Of a DNA stretch of 64,000 bases, positions 37,246 to 45,831 are shown piece after piece; within the stretch, counting starts at the first letter, position 1; the number at the start of each line of letters is the position of its first letter. The translations under genes were made by a program, and so were the position numbers. The notes under the pieces are model-generated. The model was not told where the DNA came from, made no database searches, and saw nothing but the letters and a program-made list of their open reading frames with translations. The stretch is from G963692885 sp964658655. Lineage in GTDB: Bacteria > Acidobacteriota > Terriglobia > Terriglobales > Acidobacteriaceae. The stretch lies in contig CAZZZL010000017.1 in the NCBI GenBank assembly GCA_964658655.1, positions 1 through 64,000 on the forward strand. The letters are read 5' to 3'.

Positions 37246-39600
37246 CTACGCCGTCTCGCCTTTGGCGAAGCGTTCGATACCTTCGTGGAGCCCATACTTC
37301 TCAACCAGCTTCGAGCGCCGGACCTTGTCCTTTGGCCGGGTAGAAAACTTCGCGTAGCTACGGTCGTCGAGATTGAGTATCACAACCTTCGTAATCCCAT
37401 CGCGTCGCACATACAGTCCCTCACGTGGGCGAAGACTCTCAAACAGATCAAGCTGCTCTTCGCTCAGCTTGAACAACTCGCCGTATATCTTGCGGTTGAA
37501 CGTTGCGTCTGGTAGGAACAGGAAAGAAGTGCAGGAGTTCACGATGGAGTCGGCGTTTTCGCCGAGATCATTTGCAGACTGGCCGATCATGGTCACCCCC
37601 CCAAGGTTCTTCCGCACCGTCTTGATCGAAGCAAGTGCGCCTTCGAGCAACTGCTTATTTTTCATGTTTGAGAAGATCTCTTCGATTAGCACGTGTTTGG
37701 GGACGCCGAGGTTCTTCGGGTCGTAGACGATCTCGTCGATGCGGTGCAAGAGCCAGACCATAAGAGGTTCGATCAGGTCGGCATATTGCTTGTTGTTCAC
37801 TCCCTGGAAGTCGAAGCACTGCAGTCGCGACATCGTGAGGCTGTCGTGAGCGTTGTCGAAGACCGCGTGGTAGACCCCCTGGTCTTTCCATTTCGCCATG
37901 TAGCGATCAAGCTGCTTCGGCAGCGTGAGGTTCGAAAGTCGTCGCATGGTCGGCGGCAGGTTGTAGATTCCCTTCACAGACCGGAACACATCGTCATCGT
38001 CCTCTGGCCCCAGAAAGGCGCCTGCATTCGTCAGCAAAAGCCTGATGAAGGAATGTAGGAAAGCGATGTTGGCGTCCGTTGGCTCAAGGGCGAAGGGATT
38101 GATCCGCGGGCCGTCCTTGCCAACTCGGTCAATGCGACCACCGTAGAGCTCGACCACACTTTCATAGCTCCCGCCGATATCGAAGATGAACGTGAATCCG
38201 CCATACTTCTGTTCGAGACTCAACATCTGGTTGGCATGAACTGACTTCCCGGTGCCTGTTGGCCCAATGATGAGTTGCACGCGCACACCATTCACGTACG
38301 CGTCTTGAAAATACGGTGTCCGTGTCCGTGTCTCGAAGATGTTCAGGTACTCAGCGTCTAGGTCTTCGGAATGGGTGTGTCCCAGATTTGGCGCGAAGAT
38401 GCTCGATAGCCTGGCATGATGATCTTCGCGCAGCCACAGCGGATACACATTGAATTGCCGATTACCCGGGAACATCGCGTAGAAAGCCGAAAGATTGCCA
38501 TATGACTCTTCGAGAATCGGTGCTCGCGCATCCACAAAGAGCCGATGAACGGCTGGCGTCGCCGCGCGCAATTCTTCAGCGCTGCTGGCGGATAGCAGTA
38601 AGCGCAACGCAAAATCTCCTTGGCCCAACTTGTCGAGCGACGAGACCACCTCTGTAAGGCTCTCAACGTTGCCGGTGACGGCCTTCGCTGTGGCCGTCGA
38701 TTCAAGGGGCGCCGTGTTTCGTCCGCTTATCAGGCGTTGGAAGGGGGAGAGCTTGAAGAATTCTAAAAACTTTTCCTGATTCGTCACCTCTTTGCGTGTC
38801 GCGCTGTCGGGCCGTCGTCTCCACACGCTGCAAAGCACGCTGTCGCAATCGACTTCCGTTAGGTTCGTGAAGAGGCATGGGCGTGACATCTCAGGCGTCT
38901 GGGTCAGTGGAAACATCTGGACGAACCGGCGTCCGATGCGCAGGTGGTCTCGGTGCCACTCGACTGGCGACGTGACCAGCTGTCGGTCCAGCCCGACGTC
39001 TGAGCGGAGATGTACCTGCGAAGCCCATTCTTCGAGGTTGAAGAGGTAGCTGAAGAATTGGAACACCTGCTCTTTGGCAAGTAATTTCAGGCCGATCGAC
39101 TCACTCAGGTGCGCCTCAAGGATGGTCGCGGCCTTCTGCAGCTCGAACAATTGCCGACCGAGGACGTGCCTCCGGTCCTTTGGCTTGCTGCCAACAGTGC
39201 GACCCGCATCCGGCTCGATCGTGAGACACCAATGCAGGTCGATCCGTCTAAACAGAGCCTTGCGATCCAGGAACTCGAGACGATTGCTTACGAAAGACTC
39301 CGTGACCGGATTGGTGTAGGTATGCTGCCGGGGCAAATCAAAGCCGGCCATCACCCGTGTGTACTGGTATAGACAGGCGTCTGCAGGCAAGCCGCGGAGA
39401 GCGGCTTCTACACCGCGCACCCGGACATCGAGATCCTCGTCTGTCCGGCTCTCGGGATCGATGCCATCGAGCGAGAGTAGGCATCCGTAGCCACCGCCCT
39501 TGAGTGCAAAGATATTCGGCCCCACAAAATGCGAGATGGGCATGATGCTCGTTGCTGCTCCGGCTTTGGTAAACCACGGTGCACTATTTGCGCGGGTCAT
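37246..39600 (-). CDS. virB4: VirB4/TrbE-type conjugation ATPase
   Basis: The 784-residue protein has the CagE/TrbE/VirB4 N-terminal domain (about 15-390) and a RecA-like C-terminal domain with Walker A (GPTGTGKSVHANQMLSL), the Walker B stretch (HVLIEEIFSNMKNKQLLEG) and GVTMIGQSANDLGENAD. VirB4 energises pilus biogenesis and substrate transfer at the inner membrane. It overlaps the virB3 stop by 17 bases. It is the largest and best conserved protein of the module. Confidence 0.95.
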   Translation of the reverse strand: MTRANSAPWFTKAGAATSIMPISHFVGPNIFALKGGGYGCLLSLDGIDPESRTDEDLDVRVRGVEAALRGLPADACLYQYTRVMAGFDLPRQHTYTNPVTESFVSNRLEFLDRKALFRRIDLHWCLTIEPDAGRTVGSKPKDRRHVLGRQLFELQKAATILEAHLSESIGLKLLAKEQVFQFFSYLFNLEEWASQVHLRSDVGLDRQLVTSPVEWHRDHLRIGRRFVQMFPLTQTPEMSRPCLFTNLTEVDCDSVLCSVWRRRPDSATRKEVTNQEKFLEFFKLSPFQRLISGRNTAPLESTATAKAVTGNVESLTEVVSSLDKLGQGDFALRLLLSASSAEELRAATPAVHRLFVDARAPILEESYGNLSAFYAMFPGNRQFNVYPLWLREDHHARLSSIFAPNLGHTHSEDLDAEYLNIFETRTRTPYFQDAYVNGVRVQLIIGPTGTGKSVHANQMLSLEQKYGGFTFIFDIGGSYESVVELYGGRIDRVGKDGPRINPFALEPTDANIAFLHSFIRLLLTNAGAFLGPEDDDDVFRSVKGIYNLPPTMRRLSNLTLPKQLDRYMAKWKDQGVYHAVFDNAHDSLTMSRLQCFDFQGVNNKQYADLIEPLMVWLLHRIDEIVYDPKNLGVPKHVLIEEIFSNMKNKQLLEGALASIKTVRKNLGGVTMIGQSANDLGENADSIVNSCTSFLFLPDATFNRKIYGELFKLSEEQLDLFESLRPREGLYVRRDGITKVVILNLDDRSYAKFSTRPKDKVRRSKLVEKYGLHEGIERFAKGETA

Positions 39601-39850
39601 AGTAGCTCTTCTGTCTCAGGCTCAAAGCCCAGAGTTTGAACATCTTTGGGTGTTTGCGGACGACTAGCGACGCGCCGAGCAACAGCGCAGGGAATGCAAA
39701 GATCGCTAGCCACTTGAACCCGGCGAGAAAGACCGTCACTGTAACGAACACGATGGACATCCACGCTGACAGTTCAAGACCAAGTTTGGTCCTGGGCCTG
39801 TTCAGTGCTCCATTGATCGGTAACGGGTTTCCTCGCCGGATCGTCTGCAT
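39584..39850 (-). CDS. virB3: VirB3/TrbD-like small membrane protein
   Basis: About 88 residues beginning MQTIRRGNPLPINGALNRP. A double hydrophobic segment follows (LELSAWMSIVFVTVTVFLAGFKWLAIFAFPALLLG is one hairpin), then a basic tail ending KSYYDPRK. This matches VirB3/TrbD, which pairs with VirB4 at the inner membrane. The ATG at 39850 lies 5 bases after the virB2 stop with no strong ribosome-binding site, which suggests coupling. The longer frame from 39901 overlaps virB2. Confidence 0.85.
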   Translation of the reverse strand: MQTIRRGNPLPINGALNRPRTKLGLELSAWMSIVFVTVTVFLAGFKWLAIFAFPALLLGASLVVRKHPKMFKLWALSLRQKSYYDPRK

Positions 39851-39855
39851 TTCGA

Positions 39856-40233
39856 TCACATGCCCTGTCCGGTGAGTGATCCGATCCAGCCGGCGCCCCA
39901 TCCTAAAACCCCGGCGCCAAACAGTGCGCCGAACAGACCTGGAATGGCATCTTGAAAGCGCCCACTCATCATGCGGATACCGGCGAAGATCAGGCCGCCG
40001 AAGCAGATGACGGCACCCGCGTAAACCGCGAATGTTTTAAATGTCCCGAGAAGGGTCTGCGCACCTGAGAAGTCCATCGTGCCTTGGGCATGAGCGACAG
40101 TCGCAAATGTGAGAGCAAAGAGGGTCGGAGCAAACACGCGCATTGCGCGACCCAACGACTGCGTTGAGTGTGGTCTGGTGTTGCGGTTGGCGAGGCGGTT
40201 CTGGCGATAAATGGCGCGGATTTTGGTGAGCAT
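39856..40233 (-). CDS. virB2: VirB2/TrbC-type conjugative pilin
   Basis: About 125 residues with a long basic leader, a signal-peptidase-like hydrophobic stretch (VFAPTLFALTFATVAHAQ) and a mature part of two hydrophobic helices (FAVYAGAVICFGGLIFAGIR and PGLFGALFGAGVLGWGAGWI) around a short basic loop. This is the VirB2/TrbC pilin design. The ATG at 40233 follows GGAGG by 6 bases. It is the first gene of the transfer operon, and the promoter should lie between here and about 40350. Confidence 0.88.
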   Translation of the reverse strand: MLTKIRAIYRQNRLANRNTRPHSTQSLGRAMRVFAPTLFALTFATVAHAQGTMDFSGAQTLLGTFKTFAVYAGAVICFGGLIFAGIRMMSGRFQDAIPGLFGALFGAGVLGWGAGWIGSLTGQGM

Positions 40234-40322
40234 TGGCAACCTCCGGCAACGGTCTATTCAGTTGCGATAGCGAGACCTTAGCGGCAAGCGAAGCCGAGCG
40301 TCCAATGAGTTTGCATGCATAG

Positions 40323-40343
40323 CTTATGCGTTTTGCGCATAAG
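40323..40343. promoter_or_regulatory. Inverted repeat upstream of the virB operon
   Basis: Perfect 8-base arms CTTATGCG and CGCATAAG flank TTTTG, about 90 bases before the virB2 start. The position fits an operator controlling the transfer operon. A tyrosine-recombinase core site of the same shape is an alternative. No matching second copy was seen. Confidence 0.45.
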
Positions 40344-40377
40344 GGACGTGAAGACTCGACCGCATGCAGAAGCAGCG

Positions 40378-41040
40378 ATTGAAGGGCGGGCTCTTGAGAG
40401 ACCTCCGCTGCCAATCCGCTCGATTAGCCGGCAGGTGCGACAGATCGCAGGGGCTACAGGTGAGCGACTTCCCCGCTACAGTACCGTCTATGATCTGGTT
40501 TGTGAGGGGCCCGGCAGCCTTTTGACTCTGGCCCACAGGGGGGAGCGAAGCGTATGGCGAAAGCTTCGATCTTGTTCACTGACGCGAGACACCACGAGCA
40601 AATGCCATCTGGCAGGCAGACCATGCCCAGCTTGCAATTCTTCTGCTTCGTGAGGATGGGCAAACCGCTCGACCATGGCTGACGATTGTGATCGACGATT
40701 ACAGTCGCGCCATTGCCGGCTATTATCTTGGCTTCGATCCGCCCTCTTCGATGCGAACAGCGCTCGCGCTCCGGCAAGGAATCTGGCGCAAAGGGCATCC
40801 TCATTGGCACATCTGTGGCATCCCGGAGGTGATCTACACAGATAACGGGTCAGATTTCACATCATAGCATCTCGAACAGGTTGCCGTTGATTTGAAGATT
40901 CGCCTCGTGTTCTCAACGCTAGGCAAGCCACAGGGGCGTGGTCGTATCGAACGCTTTTTTCGAACAGTGAATGCCATGTTTCTTTGCGAGCTGGACGGCT
41001 ACATCAGGCGGAGACGACATAAACCAAGCCGTCACTGCAA
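40378..41040 (+). pseudogene. rve/DDE transposase remnant (Mu-C/IS481-like)
   Basis: In one frame PPLPIRSISRQVRQIAG and PRYSTVYDLVCEG (to about 40545) give the N-terminal DNA-binding part. In a second frame IWQADHAQL, IVIDDYSRAIAGYYLGF, IYTDNGSDF and RGRIERFFRTVN give the catalytic core with all three DDE acidic residues. The frame shifts between about 40545 and 40602, and an in-frame TAG at 40865-40867 replaces a family Gln. Both ends are lost, so the element is dead. It lies just upstream of the virB operon and may have displaced regulatory DNA. Confidence 0.75.
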
Positions 41041-41427
41041 CGCTTTGAAGAACTCTTCGTTAGCACTAACATGAACACGACAGATGAGAGAGGGCCTTGT
41101 AAAGCTGAATCCAGCACTGCACCCGCTCCTATGATGGCGTAACTTTCTTTCGCCGTGCCCGGAGCGAGATGGCTCCAACCCTGACCCAGCAACCCCCCAT
41201 TAGCGGAGGGTGCGTCAGCGAGTTCGCAGCCAAACCTCTCGGCGGCAGCCGCACGGTGAGTTCAATGGGCTGCATTAGAGAGAGTTTGAAAAGTTCAAGT
41301 TTCAATGAGTCTGTCAGCTGGTCTGATCGCGGTTGGAATAGGGACACCCGCAGCGCGCTTGTCCGTGTAAGCGCAATGATGGAATAGAGGTTACGAGTGC
41401 GAAATCTTGACGTTGTTGGCAAGAACC
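41041..41427. other. Stretch without recognisable gene
   Basis: About 390 bases between the transposase remnant and a small minus-strand gene. Short frames exist on both strands (for example 41169-41387), but none has a recognisable domain, a good ribosome-binding site or consistent codon use. It probably consists of debris from earlier insertions. Confidence 0.45.
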
Positions 41428-41640
41428 CTAGTCGTGACGAATAAAAATGGGCAAATCAGGACGGTCGTCATTGCAATAACGCGCATCGACCGCTTGTCTG
41501 ACTCCAATGGACACCGACAATTGGGTGCCATCATTGAATCGGACCAGTATCTCTCGTCCAACCGAAGGGTCATCGTATATCGAGAACTCTGCTACAGCCT
41601 TACCGACCACTTCAGGGAACTCCATTTTTAAAATGTGCAT
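41428..41640 (-). CDS. Small hypothetical protein
   Basis: A 70-residue protein starting MHILKMEFPEV, with GGAAAGAG directly before the ATG. The central part (DPSVGREILVRFNDGTQLSVSIGVRQAVDARY) looks like a compact beta-rich fold seen in small hypothetical proteins, but no named family was recognised. It sits between transposase debris and an XRE-type regulator transcribed away from it. Confidence 0.4.
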   Translation of the reverse strand: MHILKMEFPEVVGKAVAEFSIYDDPSVGREILVRFNDGTQLSVSIGVRQAVDARYCNDDRPDLPIFIRHD

Positions 41641-41720
41641 TCTCTTTCCGCTCCATCCCTCCGAGACTTTAGCCCGTCCCTTATTAGGGGTTTACTGGAC
41701 AGTTCACCACACTTTAGGTT

Positions 41721-41990
41721 GTGGCCCCAAAGGCAAAACCGGAGGCGAGACGATCCCGTAAAGGGCGTGGCCCAAAGCTGCAAACCTACTATGAGGGTGT
41801 ATTGTCACGGTTGATAGCCGCTCGTGTCGAGAACGGTCTGACACAACGGGAAGCTTCGACGCGGCTAGGGATGGCACACTCATTTATGAACAAGTGTGAA
41901 TCGGGTGAGCGAGCGATCGATATCGCGGAACTGTGGGCTCTTTCAAAGCTGTACAGCAAGCCTATCGGCTATTTCGCTCCTGACGAATGA
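41721..41990 (+). CDS. XRE-family helix-turn-helix regulator
   Basis: The 89-residue protein has a basic N-terminus (KAKPEARRSRKGRG) and a lambda-repressor-like helix-turn-helix (LSRLIAARVENGLTQREASTRLGMAHSFMNKCESGERAIDIAELWALSK). It starts with GTG at 41721 after a weak AGG, and a start further inside is possible. Small single-domain XRE proteins in ICEs often control excision or transfer genes. Its 3' end overlaps the convergent LysR gene by 29 bases. Confidence 0.8.
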   Translation: MAPKAKPEARRSRKGRGPKLQTYYEGVLSRLIAARVENGLTQREASTRLGMAHSFMNKCESGERAIDIAELWALSKLYSKPIGYFAPDE

Positions 41991-42984
41991 TCATTTTGCT
42001 TCGTTCGGAGGCCGCACGACGCGGCGTACAGCCTTTTATTAGCCCATTGCCATTGATTGGCAATTCCATTTGGGATGGTTGAAGGATGGCCTGCGTTCGG
42101 AGGACGAAGGCGCGGACAAACTCGCTCACCAACTTGGACTTATCGTCCGCCCGCGCTACCAGTTGCTCGTTGAAGCATAAGGAGTCTTCGACGATTGGCT
42201 TAGCAATCAGGTCCCCGCTGACCATTCTTAACGCAAGCGCTTTAGAGACGAAGGCGACGCCGCCAGTTGCGAAAGCTAATTGAATCGCCTCATCCGGATA
42301 GAGCACGTGGTCGATCCCTCGAACTTGGAAACCTGCTTCGACGGCGAGATGCAGCAACCTCCCGTACAGTGAAGGGTGCACGCGGCGATCAAAAAGGATC
42401 CAACGGTCCTTGTGAAAGTCAGCGATCGTGAAGAAGTCTTTCTGCGCTGATGGATGATGCTGAGTCACAACAGCATAGAGCGGTGTCTCGGACAGCTTGA
42501 CCATCGTCAACTTGGCATTGGCATCCGGTTGAGTCGCCAACGCCAGGTCCAGATGGGAACTAAGCAAAGCAGACGATAACTCTGGCGATGAAAGGCTATG
42601 AACGTTGATTTCCAATGTCGGGAAAAGTGGGAGTTTGATGGAGTAGAGGATGTCGACGAGAACAGGGTTAAGGTCGGGGCTTTTTCCAATGGTTAGCGTC
42701 GCACCGGCCCCAGCCATAGCGGCTTTCGCTGAGTGAAAAGCCCGTTCCCCATGAGCAACAGAAAGCTTCGCCTGTTCGTAGAAGGCGCGACCTGCGTCAG
42801 TCAGTTGCACCGCAGTCCGATTTCGCTGAAAGAGAATGACCCTTAATTCGCGCTCGAGAACTTGAATGCAACGGCTGAGACCCGACTGACTCATCCCGAT
42901 ACGGTCGGACGCCCGTGTGTAGTTCAGTTCTTCCGCTAGTGCAATAACAGCCTCAAACTGACGCGTCGTGAACTTTGAATACAT
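41962..42984 (-). CDS. LysR-family transcriptional regulator
   Basis: The 340-residue protein has the N-terminal winged HTH (FTTRQFEAVIALAEELNYTRASDRIGMSQSGLSRCIQVLERELRV is the standard pattern in two pieces) and a type 2 periplasmic-binding-like effector domain (about 90-300, with LTIGKSPDLNPVLVDIL). The last 35 residues are basic and extend beyond the usual length. LysR regulators normally control a divergent gene, but here the divergent neighbour across 283 bases is an excisionase-like gene. The regulated function is unknown. It may be cargo. Confidence 0.88.
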   Translation of the reverse strand: MYSKFTTRQFEAVIALAEELNYTRASDRIGMSQSGLSRCIQVLERELRVILFQRNRTAVQLTDAGRAFYEQAKLSVAHGERAFHSAKAAMAGAGATLTIGKSPDLNPVLVDILYSIKLPLFPTLEINVHSLSSPELSSALLSSHLDLALATQPDANAKLTMVKLSETPLYAVVTQHHPSAQKDFFTIADFHKDRWILFDRRVHPSLYGRLLHLAVEAGFQVRGIDHVLYPDEAIQLAFATGGVAFVSKALALRMVSGDLIAKPIVEDSLCFNEQLVARADDKSKLVSEFVRAFVLRTQAILQPSQMELPINGNGLIKGCTPRRAASERSKMIIRQERNSR

Positions 42985-43171
42985 GGCCCGTACCTCAAAT
43001 CGACGATCTAGGTGTCGAGGGGGATAGAGCTTGCAGCGAGGGACGAGAGATGATCTCGGTGCCCACCACTGTTACCAAACTAGTTAGAGGCGCTGAGTAG
43101 TGTCAACGGTGGTTTGCATTACTTTCCTGAAGACTAAAGTGCAAGCGAGCGGCGAGTGGTAACCATACTGA

Positions 43172-43200
43172 CCGTCTTATGACGCGGAGTCATAAGACGG
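43172..43200. promoter_or_regulatory. Perfect 12-base inverted repeat upstream of the excisionase gene
   Basis: Arms CCGTCTTATGAC (43172-43183) and GTCATAAGACGG (43189-43200) flank the loop GCGGA. It lies 68 bases before the excisionase start and within the LysR/excisionase intergenic region. No T-run follows, so a simple terminator is unlikely. It may be an operator or a recombination-directionality site. Confidence 0.5.
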
Positions 43201-43267
43201 ATTGTGAAACGCATTGGACTTCTTCACATCTTCGCTTCAGTTTGGAAGCACGTGTCGGAGGTCAAAA

Positions 43268-43501
43268 GTGCCTGAAACCAACAAGCCGCCAGCTTCAGAA
43301 CGTCAACTACCCGTCCTGGGACGACAAGGAGTCGAACCGTTGCTAGACAGTCAGCGGGCTGCAGCTCTGTTGGGTGTCCATCCACGCACACTTCAGCGCA
43401 TGGTGCAACGTGGGGAGATCGCGGGGCTTCATGTCGGAAAGCTATGGAGATTTCGAGCTTCGACGATTGATGAATGGATCGAGCGGAAGATGGCAAGTTG
43501 A
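43268..43501 (+). CDS. Excisionase-type helix-turn-helix protein
   Basis: About 77 residues with the MerR/excisionase-like HTH (LLDSQRAAALLGVHPRTLQRMVQRGEIAGLHVGKLWRFRASTIDEWI is the standard order), including the wing GKLWRF. A GTG at 43268 follows GGAGG by 6 bases and is preferred to the upstream frame start at 43214. It lies 85 bases upstream of the integrase, the normal place for a recombination-directionality factor. It would bias the integrase towards excision of the ICE. A plain regulator cannot be excluded. Confidence 0.75.
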   Translation: MPETNKPPASERQLPVLGRQGVEPLLDSQRAAALLGVHPRTLQRMVQRGEIAGLHVGKLWRFRASTIDEWIERKMAS

Positions 43502-43585
43502 TCGATCTGAGCTTTTTCACAAACCTTTGGTTTTGAGTGGAAGTGCGGCGCGCCCTCGGCTACCTTAGAGGCAGCCATTCGTGCC

Positions 43586-44860
43586 GTGAATCAAGGAGGA
43601 ATCTTGATACCACGTGCATGTTACCAATTCGGAAGCCTTACCCGAAAGAAGCGGGAGAAGGGGCCTGATACATGGGAGTTTCGGTACTACGAACCGACCG
43701 AGCTCGGCGGCAGGAGACGCAAGTCCTGCATCGTCGGCACAGTCGAGAAGTTGCCCACCAAAGCTCACGCGCAGAAGGCAGTGGAAGCCCTTCTCCTAAC
43801 CCTCAACTCTGAAGCCCCGCAGCAGCGCATGGCCGCGGTGACATTCGGTGCTATCTGTGACCGATACATGCAGGAAGAGATGCCGGAACGGTACTCCACT
43901 GCGAAGTCGTACCGGTCCAACATCGTGAATCACCTGAAGCCACGCTGGGGCGAGTATCTGCTCGAAAAGATTCGACCGATGGCGGTCGAGGATTGGTTGA
44001 AGAATCTCCCTATGGCCTCGAAGTCCAGGGCGCACTTGAAGAGCGTGATGCATTTGATGTATCAGTGTGCTGCACGCTGGGAAGTCTTCAACGAGCAGAG
44101 AAACCCGATAGCGCTGGTTCGCGTGAAAGGCGGCAGCAAGCGCCGGCAACGTCCGACCACACTCACTGTTGAGGAGTTCGAACTCATCGTTGCGACTCTG
44201 CAAGAGCCGTGGCGCTTGATGGTACAGATCGCCCAATGCCTCGGTCTTCGCGTCAGCGAGATCGCGGCGCTTCAGTGGGACGACTTCGATTTCGACAAAA
44301 ACCAGCTTCTCGTTCAGCGCAGCTTCGTGAACGGCAGGGTGGATGACGTCAAGACCGAATACTCCCTGGACTACGTTCCTCTGCATCCGTCCTTGACCGA
44401 GATTGTTCTGAAGCGGAGCACGCAAGCTGTGCCCACGGAAGAAGGCTGGGTCTTTGCCAATCCCCGAACGAACCGGCCCTACTATCCCACCGAGATCCAG
44501 AAGCGGCATCTTCGCCCCTCGGGTTGCTGTGTGGTGGCATGTCCGACGTGCGGGGCGGCACCTGGTGTCTGGTGTAACCAGGACCAGAAAACCGGTAACG
44601 GCGTTCGAATGCTCTTGCACGAGACGCGCGTTAAGAACTCCGGCAAGTACGGGACCATCGGCTGGCACACGTTCCGCCACACGTATCGTTCGTGGCTGGA
44701 CGAGACCGGAGCTCCGATGAAAGTACAGCAGGAATTGATGCGACACGCTTCGATCCAGACGACGATGAACGTCTATGGACAGGCAATGTCGTCATCGAAG
44801 CGGGAAGCGAATGGGAAGGTTGTAGAGATGGTGCTCAAGCCGATGAAAGCGAGCGACTGA
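43586..44860 (+). CDS. ICE tyrosine integrase with internal zinc-finger insertion
   Basis: The 424-residue protein has an arm-type N-terminus (TWEFRYYEPTE), a core-binding domain (FGAICDRYMQEEMP) and a catalytic domain with Arg in GLRVSEIAALQW, WHTFRHTYRSWL (HxxR), MRHASIQTTMNVYGQ (His and Tyr). Between the two Arg boxes, near residues 314-340, lies CPTCGAAPGVWC followed by LLHETRV, a C-x2-C-x7-C-Hx zinc-finger-like insert not found in typical integrases. It ends 74 bases from the 3' end of the initiator tRNA gene, the presumed attachment site. The start at 43586 follows AAGGAGG-like bases (CAAGGAGG downstream is in frame), so the precise start is uncertain. Confidence 0.9.
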   Translation: MNQGGILIPRACYQFGSLTRKKREKGPDTWEFRYYEPTELGGRRRKSCIVGTVEKLPTKAHAQKAVEALLLTLNSEAPQQRMAAVTFGAICDRYMQEEMPERYSTAKSYRSNIVNHLKPRWGEYLLEKIRPMAVEDWLKNLPMASKSRAHLKSVMHLMYQCAARWEVFNEQRNPIALVRVKGGSKRRQRPTTLTVEEFELIVATLQEPWRLMVQIAQCLGLRVSEIAALQWDDFDFDKNQLLVQRSFVNGRVDDVKTEYSLDYVPLHPSLTEIVLKRSTQAVPTEEGWVFANPRTNRPYYPTEIQKRHLRPSGCCVVACPTCGAAPGVWCNQDQKTGNGVRMLLHETRVKNSGKYGTIGWHTFRHTYRSWLDETGAPMKVQQELMRHASIQTTMNVYGQAMSSSKREANGKVVEMVLKPMKASD

Positions 44861-44890
44861 ACTGCGATTTTCCTTATTGGGAGATATCGG

Positions 44891-44917
44891 GAGCCGATCC
44901 GTTTTTCTGATCGACTC
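44891..44917 (-). terminator. Weak hairpin downstream of the tRNA gene
   Basis: Minus-strand arms GAGTCGATC and GATCGGCTC pair with one G-U wobble around a 9-base loop. It lies 18 bases beyond the tRNA CCA end, between tRNA and integrase. There is no U-run after the stem, so termination is uncertain. Confidence 0.3.
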
Positions 44918-44934
44918 GAAGTTATTAATTTGAT

Positions 44935-45011
<77 letters not shown>

Positions 45012-45124
45012 CTCTGATAGTAGCAAAGGCAGGCAGCAGGGTCAAGGCCAGCCGCTAGGTCAGATAGATGGTATGCAAACCAGTAAACCCTTCTTTTTGT
45101 ACAATTAAGCGCCCACAACTGTGC

Positions 45125-45784
45125 CTATTTCAGCACACTCAGCGCCTCTTCAGGCTCGGGACGCACGCGAAAATCAGCGAATCCGCTGGACCATTGAACG
45201 ATCCCGTTCTGACTGATCACAAACGTCGCCGGCAAGGGCAGTCGCCATGAGTCCTCATCGTTGATAAACGGGATGTTTACCAGGATGGAGCGGTAATAAT
45301 CGCGGTAGGAAGCGGGCACCGTGTAGCCGGCGCCGAAGGCTGCGGCTACCGATGCTTTCTCGTCGCGCAGGACGGGGAACGGTAGTTCGTGCTGCGTGAC
45401 GGTGAAGTCATTCTGCCGAATGCTTTGAGGGGAAATAGCAATGAAAAGTGCGCCACTTTCGCGCAGGATGCTGTACGCATCGCGCCACGCTTCGAGCTCT
45501 GTGATGCAATAAGGACACCACCGGCCGCGGAAGAAACTTATGACCAATGGTGCAATGGCCAGCAGGTCATTCGAGTGCACCAGCTTGCCGTGCGCGTCGG
45601 GGAGGGCAAACTCCGGCATGGAGTCGCCTGCCTTCAGAATCCTGTCTTCGATGCCGGTCGCGAAGAGTTCAGCGATCACGCGCTCATTGCGCTCAAGACG
45701 CTCTGGCTGCACCAGCTTGCGCGTCTGTGCGGTGATGTCGTCCAGCTGGGCTTGCAAGGGGTCCATGCGCGTTTCGCTCTTCAT
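45125..45784 (-). CDS. Peroxiredoxin-like (AhpC/TSA, thioredoxin-fold) protein
   Basis: The 219-residue protein has a helical N-terminal extension and a thioredoxin fold (FALPDAHGKLVHSNDLL, then PLVISFFRGRWCPYCITELEAW). The WCPYC motif resembles AhpC/TSA-like enzymes with a CxxC. The cytosolic protein would reduce peroxides or disulphides. FVISQNGIVQWSSGF is the usual later strand. It is the first backbone gene right of the tRNA and is followed upstream by ffh, 47 bases away. No signal peptide is seen. Confidence 0.8.
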   Translation of the reverse strand: MKSETRMDPLQAQLDDITAQTRKLVQPERLERNERVIAELFATGIEDRILKAGDSMPEFALPDAHGKLVHSNDLLAIAPLVISFFRGRWCPYCITELEAWRDAYSILRESGALFIAISPQSIRQNDFTVTQHELPFPVLRDEKASVAAAFGAGYTVPASYRDYYRSILVNIPFINDEDSWRLPLPATFVISQNGIVQWSSGFADFRVRPEPEEALSVLK

Positions 45785-45831
45785 CTCCTCAAGACTATTC
45801 CTTCCACAGGCATAGGGTATCGTCGCAGATG

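Noticed and set aside
38792..39049. Antisense frames inside virB4
   Set aside because: Shadow frames of a strong coding gene with no independent support.
1..44934. Second copy of the tRNA-fMet 3' end as the other attachment site
   Set aside because: I looked in the main non-coding stretches and found no copy, so the left end is probably outside the window.
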